The notes under the pieces were generated by a model. That model worked only from the letters and a program-made list of their open reading frames with translations. It did no database searches and was not told the origin of the DNA. Positions 9,421 through 16,912 of a stretch of DNA of 16,912 bases are shown piece after piece. The position numbers and the translations under genes were made by a program. How positions within the stretch are numbered: the stretch's first letter is position 1; every line of letters begins with the position of its first letter. Source of the DNA: Circinella minor (Eukaryota > Mucoromycota > Mucoromycetes > Mucorales > Lichtheimiaceae). The stretch spans positions 1 to 16,912 of the forward strand of contig JAEPRB010000501.1 of NCBI GenBank assembly GCA_016758965.1. Reading direction: 5' to 3'.

Positions 9421-10864
9421 AGTAAGAGAAGGTGTTTATTTAATGAGAAGTTATTGAAACAAAGATTCAATAATTTACATCCACAACCTTTATATTTATA
9501 TTTTTGTTGTTGTTATTTATTTCCCTTTCAAGATAATATTGATACCAATGACAAATTTATGCAATAAAGTTTCACTTGCTATGGTAAAATAATTTTATAT
9601 ACACAGCTACGCCTCCTAAAAGTTAGCTCATTATCAAAAAAAAGATAATGAATACCGTTTTCATTATTAGAAGTTCTGTTAGGAATTATAAATAGTAAGT
9701 TATATGAATGATAATTTTATTTTATGCATTATGCAGAGAAAAGAAAGTCGTATTACATATACTGTGATAACACACCTTAGCCAAATAGATAACGCCATAA
9801 TAACATAAAAGGATTTTTCTTGTCTCAATATGGCTAACCTAATATGAGTGGCCTAATTTGGTCATTATTTTTATTCTTCTTTTTTCAGCATCTTTCTTTT
9901 ACTCTGCTCCTCTTTACTCCAACAAAATGACACGACAAAATTTTTATTCCATCTTTACAAACATCTATTATTATAAACTTTGACGATAACAGCAGCACTG
10001 ATTCCCCTTTATTTAATTTTGTAAATAGATGCTCTTGTTCGGTAATTGGGCGTATATGTTGGTTCTTATAACTTGACACGGGTAGTTATAGTATTCTTTT
10101 CTTTTTTTTCTTTTTGGCCAGATTATGTGTACTCTTCTACTCATATTTTTCTCCTTAAGTTAATTTTTAATCTTCTTATTCATTAACCACATCCTTGTTC
10201 TTATCTAGCTCATATACTTATGCTTACTTGATGATTTCCTTGTATCTTATGCTTAGCGCAGGTAGTAACTATAGTTTTTCTTTTCTTTTTTTGTGTGTGC
10301 TTGTGTGCTCTATCTCCGTGTATTCTTTCAATAATGATTCACAAGCACTAATATATCTGCTTTTTTTTTTGCCACTTTTTTTTTATTTTGTCTATTCTCA
10401 TTTACTATATCTACTTTTGCTTGAAACAAAGCTATACGTGGGTTTCGTACTTTGACATAGGTACCAGTATCCATTTTTTTTTACTTGCTTGCATATCCCC
10501 TTTTACATGAACTTATATGTTCTTCGTCATCTTAATTATATTCGCTGATGAATAAATAGTTTGCTAAGGTACATCCGTTTCAGCTATTGATTGTATCATG
10601 AAGAACATGTTTGCCAATAGCCAGGATAAATAGAAAAAAACAGGTAATCAAGGAATCATAAATGGTACAAAAAAAAAGGAAATTAACATGTATGAATATT
10701 TTACTTTAATAATAGGCAACTTCTTTAAGCTTAAAGATTTGGAGGGTATGTACTTGTTCTTTTTCATGTATAAATCGTATGATTTTGTTGATTTCTCATG
10801 AATATTTCGTGCTTTTTTATAGTAATGGTTCCCATAGAAACATGTTATTTATCTCTTCCCCAAG
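9421..10864. other. T-rich intergenic region, no supported gene
   Basis: Upstream of the minus-strand gene the plus strand is rich in T and CT runs, especially 9870-10560. A perfect hairpin CATTATC-(A)8-GATAATG lies at 9629-9650. A 64-codon minus-strand frame (10079-9885) has a fairly ordinary composition but begins with GTG and has no recognisable motif or splice partner, so it is not called as a gene. Confidence 0.5.
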
Positions 10865-11030
10865 TTATTCTGTAAGTATATTATTTATAGCGTAACTAAT
10901 CTTTTTTTTTCAATATTATTCTGTAAACATGGTTTTATGATATAACTAATCTTCTCTTAAATCTTATTCAGTACATATTATTTAAAGCATAACTAATTCT
11001 TCTTCAATATTATTGCATGAACATTTTCAT
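10865..11030. repeat. Degenerate ~48-bp tandem repeat, about 3.3 units
   Basis: Units start at 10865, 10916, 10964 and 11010, each opening TTATTCTG or a close variant. Each of the first three continues to a shared phrase TA(A)CTAATCTT or CATAACTAATTCTT before a TC-rich end. Unit lengths are 51, 48 and 46 bp. The fourth is incomplete. Confidence 0.65.
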
Positions 11031-11124
11031 ATACTCACATTCTTTTGTTTTCTATAGGATGGCATGGGTTCGTGTCAATTTTTTTTCTACTATGATTCAT
11101 TTCGTGTTATTTATTTACATCATA

Positions 11125-12187
11125 TTTTTGTAGTTATATTTATTCAAAGGTATTTTAAATAGATTATGTTTAGTTCGTTATATGATAAACGAAGACTCGT
11201 AATATTGTAAATTTAGATAAATAGTTTAGTTTTACAATAGAAATTATATATGTATTTTAGTATAGTAGATAAAAAATAATAAATAAATAAAAGATACTTC
11301 TTTATGTATATAAAAGGAAATGAAAAGAAAATGTTTGATCAATCTAAAAGAATAATAAGCCAATACCAAATGATAGTTTTAAAATGTCCGAAAGAATTGA
11401 GCCAGTACTGAAGGCTATGTATGCCATGTGTAAAAAAAACCACCAATATGATACTTTGATCAAAAGGTGTAACATAGAACATTAACCAATAGAGGAGAAG
11501 ATTAAAGTTGTTGTGAGCCTCTCATCGTTTTTCTCAAAGACTCAAACTGCTAAAAATAAAAAAACGAACCAGTTTGAGCAGATCAAAGCACTGATTTGAG
11601 CGCATTTGAGCAGATCGGATTTGCGCATCATGGTTCTCAAAATTTTAAGAATTGGTAAGCAGTCTTTTTATCTGCTGAAACGAGTTAAAACTGTTAGTTT
11701 GAGCAGCTAAAACAAGATCAATCTTTTACCTTTAGCAGTTTGAGCAATCTCGATCTATAGGTTTGAGGCTTTGAGAAAAATGATAAGAGGCTCACAACAA
11801 CTTTAATCTTCTCCTCTATTGGTTAATGTTCTATGTTACACCTTTTGATCAAAGTATCATATTGGTGATTTTTTTTACACATGGCATACATAGCCTTCAG
11901 TATTGGCTCAATTCTTTCGGACATTTTAAAACTATCATTTGGTATTGGCTTATTATTCTTTTAGATTGATCAAACATTTTCTTTTCATTTCCTTTTATAT
12001 ACATAAAGAAGTATCTTTTACTTATTTTTTATTTTTTTATCTACTATACTAAAATAAATATATAATTTCTACTATAATAAAAGCTAAACTATTTTATTTA
12101 AACTTATAATATTATAAGTCTTCGTTTACCATATAAAGAGCTAAGCATGATATATTTAAAATACCTTGGAATAAATATAACTATAAA
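11125..12187. mobile_element. Foldback element: long inverted repeat with ~420-bp arms
   Basis: The left arm (about 11125-11547) is the reverse complement of the right arm (about 11761-12187), with a 213-bp loop. The inner ~270 bp of the arms match almost perfectly; the four differences I could find are all transitions. The outer ~150 bp match less well and have small indels. The loop carries several TTTGAG/CTCAAA hexamers. No coding frame is present. This is a non-autonomous foldback or MITE-like element, or two head-to-head copies of one repeat. If transcribed it would fold into long double-stranded RNA. The right end coincides with the start of the Ty3 LTR. Confidence 0.85.
11548..11760. 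repeat. Foldback loop with TTTGAG / CTCAAA cluster
   Basis: The loop has six copies of TTTGAG or CTCAAA (such as CAGTTTGAGCAG, GATTTGAGCG and TTCTCAAAATT). Two more lie at the inner end of each arm, giving about ten in 240 bp. The phrase TTCTCAAAATT is shared with the cluster at 605-770. Confidence 0.7.
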
Positions 12188-12562
12188 TGTAATGGTATAA
12201 GACCATTACGACGATATATTCAGCCATAAGGTTGTTGATCTACATGCTTATCCGCGGAATACTAAGGATAGACGATAGTATGGTTGAGCATATGGTTGGA
12301 TATAGAAATATTAGGATAGTTATTCTATATAGAAATGTTGATCATTGATATTAGATATATATTAGTTAGACGTAAATTAGCCCCTGATATTTCGACATAT
12401 ATAAATAAATGGTTTCCTGATAACCAGGAAACAGTATTCGTTTTTAATCATATATATTCTCGAGCCCCCTTTTTATTCTACCTGTTTCTTATAACACGCT
12501 TCCTCAAACTGACCGATCAAACTCAATTGTAAGTATACAATAACTGGTTATGCACTATTACA
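12188..12562 (+). mobile_element. 5' LTR of the Ty3/gypsy element
   Basis: This 375-bp segment begins TGTAAT and ends ATTACA, a perfect 6-bp terminal inverted pair of the usual TG...CA type. A TATATAAA box lies at 12398-12405. It is followed two bases later by a primer-binding-like sequence and then by gag and pol remains on the same strand. A palindrome TAATGGT-ATAAG-ACCATTA sits at its left edge. No second copy is found 3' of pol within the window, so the LTR assignment rests on ends and position. Confidence 0.72.
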
Positions 12563-12564
12563 AT

Positions 12565-12579
12565 TGGTAGCAACAGCGG
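12565..12579 (+). other. Primer-binding site
   Basis: TGGTAGCAACAGCGG starts two bases after the LTR end. The TGGTA start fits a tRNA ending in TACCA, as initiator Met tRNAs do. Which tRNA primes is not determined. Confidence 0.6.
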
Positions 12580-12638
12580 TTTTATTATTTTAAAAATAAT
12601 AACCCTTATTGCTCGACCTTATACTATTTTTTTTATGA

Positions 12639-13100
12639 GTGGGGCCTATATATGAGACGTTTGTCATATATACACAGTTTCTCTTAACTGATTATAAAAA
12701 AGAATATTTTCTAACGAGTCTTCTCTTGGCCTCGGACGTTTTTAGAACCCTTTTTAACAAATTATCAAAAAAACTCAAGTTTCGCCGTACCTCTCTTACT
12801 ACTTCTCTACAACCTGGTTCCTCGGATACTGATCATTCATACCCTGGGATTAATAATAACATGCAACAACCAGAAGATCATCCACTTCAATGACTAGACC
12901 AGACGACCAGTTCAGCAGCTTTGGCTTCTAACCTTGGACATACAGGTAGTACAGTTACCCCTGATGTATCTGCTTCTAACGAAGTAATGATCACCCCCTG
13001 CTGCTAATACTAATTTCCAAGCGACGATTTAGGGGTTGCAAGACCATACGACGACAACTGACGGTCATTTCTGTGGCATCCGTCATAAACTCTCTGAGAC
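12639..13100 (+). pseudogene. Remnant of Ty3 gag N-terminal region
   Basis: A polar, Ser/Thr/Gln-rich reading frame (SDTDHSYPGINNN, then QTTSSAALASNLGHT) fits the low-complexity N-terminus of fungal Ty3 Gag. It is cut by TGA at 12891. It then shifts frame at a C run near 13000 and continues with AANTNFQ and GLQDHTTTT, interrupted by a TAG at 13030. It has no clear ATG near the start; 12861 is the first Met in the frame. No capsid core or CCHC zinc knuckle is present: the sequence passes straight into reverse transcriptase at about 13100. The call is by position and composition, not by a conserved motif. Confidence 0.45.
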
Positions 13101-13103
13101 GTC

Positions 13104-15548
13104 AGCCCGTCTGGTACTTTTATGCGCTTGATGCAAGATATTTTTTGTGACCTATTGGATGTCTGTGTTATCATTTATTTGAACGATATTCTTATTTATA
13201 GCAAGTCAACAGACGACCATCTTTGACATCTTCGCGACGTACTTACCCGACTTCGACGACACAAACTTTATGTAAAAAGTTCTAAGTGTGAGTTTGGAAA
13301 AACAGGATTGGAATTCCTTGGTCATATTGTATCTAGTGATAAAGTTAAGTGTGATCCACATAAACTTGACGCTATTAAGAAGTGGCCTACTTTAAAAAAT
13401 ATTGCAGACGTTCAATCATTTTTGGGATTGTGTAATTTTTATAGGCAATATTGTCATGGTTATGCAACGGTTTCGACTCCTTTGACACGACTTCTTCGAA
13501 AAGATGTACCTTGGGAATGAGACGATAATTGTGAAAAAGCTTTTGTTGAATTAAAGCGACGTTTAACCACAACACCAGTTTTGGCTCTTCTGGATCCTGA
13601 CCGCCATTTTTATTTGCATACTAACGCTGCATCTATGGTTGCAATTGGTAGTATTCTCAGTCAAGTCCAGGACGACGGTTTATTGCACCCTGTTGCCTAT
13701 GCTTCAAGGACACTAAAAAGTGCAGAGCTGAATTACCCAGTACATGAATAAGAATTATTGGCCGTTTCTTATTGTATTGACCAATAGAGACATCATCTCG
13801 ACAATAAAAAATTCACAGTATATACTGATAATTGAGCGATATCGACGATGCATTTCAAGAGTAAGAATTTATCCAAACGTCAGATTCGCTTGTTGGAAAA
13901 ATTGATGTCATATCGATTTGACGTGCACCATATTCCTTAAGAAGAAAATACCAGTGCAGACGCGCTCTCCAAACGACCACCTTCGGAGCCTTCCCATCCA
14001 GACGTTTCAATGGAACTTTATTCTATCGTTCTTTCAGTGAGGGGGGAGACGTTTGGCAAAGACTGTGCAAAGCATTATGCTGACGATTCTTTTTGGGCTG
14101 ATATCTTATCCAAGTTACGAACAAATGACGATAATGACGAATATTCTTTAGACGATGGTATTATTTATCGTAACATGGATGGAAGACGACTTCTTTGTGT
14201 ACCAAGAATGCCAACGCTACTCAATACAATTTTGCATGACGCTCATGATGTACCAGTAGCAGGACATGGAGGTATTGACACCACAATGGAAAGACTTTGC
14301 CGGACATACTTTTGGCCACATATGAATAAGACTGTTCGACGTTATATTGCTACTTGTGACCTATGCCAACGGACTAAGTCGACGAATCAAAAACCTGCCA
14401 GATTACTTCAACTGCTACAAATAGCCGAAGGACGATGGACTTCTATTTCGGTGGATTTTATTGTACATTTGCCCAAGACGCCTCGCCATTTTCATGCAAT
14501 TGCCGTCTTTGTTGATCGCTTTTCGAAATGTGCTCATTTCGCTCCTTGCAAGATGACAGATACAGCAGAGGATTTTGCTCACCTATTTTTACACGAAATA
14601 TATCGACAACATGGATTGCCAAATGACATTGTATCAGATCGAGATGTACGCTTCACTTCTAAATTTTGGATGGCATTAACAAAACTACTAGGAGTTCAGA
14701 GACGACTCTCTTCCAGTATGCACGCAGAATCAGATGGTCAGACTGAACGCACAAACCGCAGTCTTGAAGACATGTTACGACGTTATGTGGCATATAATTA
14801 GAAGGATTGGGACGAATGGCTTCCTGTGTTGGAACATATATATAATGATACCAAGCATGCATCAATAAAATTGACGCCTTTTTATGCAGATTTGGGACGA
14901 CATGTATCACCAGCACTCCGACAAGGTGATGATGCAGTAAATAATGCCTATGCTGATACACTTACTATGCGATTGGATGCCATTCGGATCGACGTTACTC
15001 AATCTATTAAAGAAGCAACGGAACGACAAGTTATGTATGCTAACCGGAAACGACGTGATTTGGTGCTTGAAGTTGGAAATCAAGTTTTAGTTAAGATGGC
15101 ACATCTTAATCCTGATGTTTATTCCAATCCACCAACTAAGAAACTGCTTCCACGGTGGGCTGGTCCTTACAAAATATTAAAACGGATTGGCTCAGTTGCA
15201 TATAAGCTTGATCTGCCGGCGACAATTAAAGCACATAATGTTTTTGATGTTAGTGCTCTCAAGGAATATTTGGAACCAGACGATAAGAATCGACGACCTG
15301 AACGACCTCCTCCTGTGATTACTAATAATTCTGACGATGAATTTGAAGTTGAAGTTATTCTTGACGATCGTATATGAACAAACAAGCTATGATACCTTGT
15401 AAAATGGAAAGGCTATCTATTACATGAAGCTACTTGGGAACCAGCGACGCATTTGGAAAATGCTCCACAAATATTGCAAGAATATCTTACTTCGAAGCAA
15501 CAACCTGCTAAGGATGTACGAGATGATGTATCTCTACACCAAACATAG
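13104..15548 (+). pseudogene. Degraded Ty3/gypsy chromovirus pol: partial RT, RNase H, integrase, chromodomain
   Basis: Pol of this family copies element RNA into DNA and integrates it. One frame runs through the C-terminal half of reverse transcriptase (from FMRLMQDIF at 13119; active-site box reads YLND, 13176-13187), RNase H (about 13560-13990), integrase and a chromodomain. In the open part starting at 14010, integrase shows the zinc-binding H79, H86, C116 and C119 and the catalytic D149, D210 and E246 with 35 residues between the last two. A GPY/F-type module (RWAGPYKI) follows near 15150, then the chromodomain (YLVKWKGY, TWEP) at 15393-15500. Stops: TGA 13224, 13518, 13833, 15375, 15390; TAA 13749, 13938; TAG 13785, 14799. 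The RT and RNase H active sites each have Asp changed to Asn. Protease and the first half of RT are missing. The element cannot be autonomous. Confidence 0.92.
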
Positions 15549-15924
15549 GAGCTGCTGAAATTTCGCGACAAGGTCTAGCCGGGGTAATACTTATCTGGAT
15601 AGAATTCGCGACATGTGTTTTTGTCGCGATCGGTAAAATGTTGTACCGAGGTAAAAAGGATGTTTTTATTTATTTATTTTTTGATATGGTGCATTTTGAT
15701 CAGGATGGAAAAAAAGTTTATTATAATAATTCCTGTCAATGTTTTTTATATTTTCAGCATATTTGGAGACAAAATCTAGAGAAAATATATGCAAATAGAT
15801 AGAAAGTGATCAAAAACCAATATTTTAAATTGAGGCTTAGAGGAATTAGAAACAAAATTTTGGTGTCAGCATTTGTTTGTCTACTATTATTCAGTTTTAT
15901 CATTTTCTTAATTACTATTTTATA
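15549..15924. other. Junction between Ty3 pol and the Mutator-like gene; no 3' LTR seen
   Basis: After the pol stop comes CTAGCCGGGGTAATAC, resembling the purine run before a 3' LTR, but no sequence matching the LTR at 12188-12562 follows. Instead there are three TCGCGA-containing sites within about 70 bp, then AT-rich DNA that probably contains the promoter and leader of the gene at 15925. Confidence 0.5.
15606..15629. repeat. TCGCGACA / TGTCGCGA hairpin
   Basis: A perfect 8-bp inverted repeat with an 8-base loop, GC-rich inside AT-rich DNA. A third TTCGCGACA copy lies about 45 bp upstream near 15559. It could be a protein-binding site or part of a transposon terminus linked to the Mutator-like gene. 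Confidence 0.6.
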
Positions 15925-16912
15925 ATGAACACGAACAACAATCGCATTCCCAGCATTCGAAATCCTCGTGTCTTACGCCATGTTCGTAATACCACAGATG
16001 CACCAACAATTGCTGAAGCTCGTCAAGAAGATTCTTTTGACGAAAATATCATGTATTTCTGCCACAGATGTTATCAGGTAAAAGCAGGAACGGCTTTTTT
16101 GGGTAGAAATACCCCTAATAAAACCTGTGATGCTTGCCGTGGACGTGATACGCCTAGACGTGTGATCCCCCTTGATGACATGGTATTTTTGGATTCTCTT
16201 GATGAAGAATATCATGGCACCAATGACGAATTTCATCAACCAAATGACCAAGTAAGAATACATATTTATAACTTATCATACACAATGTTATTGATTGAAG
16301 CTGATTAAAAAACTATAATATAGGGGATGTATACATTTACTTGTTATGTCTGCATTGACCCTGAGTTGGAGCTCATGGGAGACAGACAAGTAATGGATCG
16401 GATTCTCGATGTGGTTGGGCAGTGTGACGGGTATCGTTATGTTCTGCGTAATGAAGCTGACCCAATGCAATCATTTGATATATCGTTTACTGGATATTGT
16501 TCCCGATCATTGACGTACCAGCAAAATAATCCTGATCGAGAGCGTGTGCGTCAACATGAACGGATGCCCGTATATGACTGTCATGGTCGTATTCAAGGTG
16601 TTATCAAACGCCAGCTTGGGTATGTGGAGCTCGAGGTGCGTCATGAAAGCCACCCACCTGCCGATGCTGTTGAACGGTTACGCTACCAACAACTTGAGCG
16701 CAATATTGTTCCTCGGGAAATCTGGGAAGCAATTTCGAGAAGCTCACAACTCACAAATGCAGCAAGTGTCTATCGACGAATAATTCGGGAATTTCCAGAT
16801 TCCAACATATCCCCAATGCAAGTATACTACTGGTGGACAAGAACCTTTGAACGCGAGTATCGCTTGCACCCTGACCAGTTGCTATCAGCAAGAATGCTGG
16901 TCCAGCGGTATA
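15925..16912 (+). CDS. Mutator-like (MULE-type) transposase N-terminal region, two exons, incomplete at window edge
   Basis: Exon 1 (15925-16251) and exon 2 (16324 to the edge) are joined by a 72-nt intron with GTAAGA donor, TAG acceptor and a CTGAT branch-like site near 16300; phase is kept. The start at 15925 is preferred over the in-frame ATG at 15877 because the extra residues are leader-like (FYHFLNYYF). About 305 residues are visible. Residues 46-71 hold C-x2-C ... C-x2-C (FCHRCYQVK, KTCDACRGR), a zinc-ribbon-like pair. Exon 2 includes VRHESHPPA, NIVPREIW and QVYYWWTRTFEREY, phrases I associate with the DNA-binding part that precedes the DDE core in fungal MULE transposases; the core itself would lie beyond the edge. 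There are no stops, and base composition is clearly more GC-rich than the neighbours. It could be an active element or a domesticated gene. Confidence 0.62.

Noticed and set aside
9112..9567. Plus-strand open frames of 93 and 151 codons opposite the minus-strand gene
   Set aside because: They are antisense shadows of exon 1 of the gene ending at 8107, which has in-phase introns and a coiled-coil pattern; the shadows have irregular Cys/Leu-rich composition.
9885..10079. 64-codon minus-strand frame (EQEHLFTKLNKGESVLLL...)
   Set aside because: Composition is protein-like, but it starts with GTG, has no recognised motif, no clear splice partner and no neighbour support. It is noted in the region entry only.
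10865..11030. CRISPR-like array
   Set aside because: Units are contiguous and drift in sequence and length, with no unique spacers between constant repeats, and the context is eukaryotic.
13176..13187. YLND as a novel natural RT active-site variant
   Set aside because: The same GAC-to-AAC change hits the RNase H Asp, and the copy carries at least nine pol stops, so this is decay and not a functional variant.
14659..15385. Minus-strand frames of 72 and 100 codons within integrase
   Set aside because: They lie opposite a well-recognised integrase, GPY/F and chromodomain reading and show no motif.
889..15548. Stop codon reassignment as the cause of the many in-frame stops
   Set aside because: All three stop codons appear, at positions where different residues (Arg, Trp, Gln) are expected, alongside a frameshift and active-site changes. 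The neighbouring Mutator-like gene has none. Decay explains this better.

Overview
This window looks like a repeat-rich, AT-rich intergenic stretch of a filamentous fungal genome, most likely an early-diverging lineage such as Mucoromycota. The grounds are short GT-AG introns of about 59 to 122 nt (with one CTAAC-like branch site), a low-GC background with TA and TAA microsatellites, a chromovirus-type Ty3 retrotransposon, a fungal CACTA-like (CMC/Plavaka-type) transposase, and a Mutator-like transposase N-terminus. The phylum is an inference from family style. No rRNA, tRNA or CRISPR array is visible.

Layout. 1-600 is AT-rich with a duplicated 60-bp block and a perfect hairpin. 605-770 is a dense cluster of TTTGAG/CTCAAA hexamers. 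889-5358 (+) is a broken, multi-exon DDE transposase gene split by a 1,143-bp LTR-like insertion (2716-3858) with a 4-bp target duplication. 5359-6060 is pyrimidine-rich low-complexity DNA. 6081-6743 (-) is a small spliced gene of unknown function whose last exon is acidic and out of phase by one base. 6765-8100 is AT-rich and may hold an LTR-like stretch. 8107-9420 (-) is a four-exon unknown gene with coiled-coil-like, acidic MSDEE and WRSEE segments and one in-frame TGA. 9421-11124 is mostly T-rich and has a ~48-bp degenerate tandem repeat. 11125-12187 is a long foldback inverted repeat whose loop again carries TTTGAG/CTCAAA. 12188-15548 (+) is a degraded Ty3/gypsy chromovirus: 5' LTR, primer-binding site, gag remnant, internal deletion, then the RT C-terminal half, RNase H, integrase and chromodomain. 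15925 to the window end (+) is an undamaged two-exon Mutator-like transposase-type gene that runs off the edge.

How the parts relate. The window is a nested graveyard of mobile elements. The transposase and the Ty3 element carry many in-frame stops that can nearly all be explained by C-to-T or G-to-A transitions (CGA to TGA, TGG to TAG or TGA, CAA to TAA). The few differences between the inner arms of the foldback are also transitions. That suggests deamination-type, RIP-like decay of repeats, from which the terminal Mutator-like gene has escaped. The shared hexamer cluster raises the possibility that the foldback is a non-autonomous partner of the broken transposase family.
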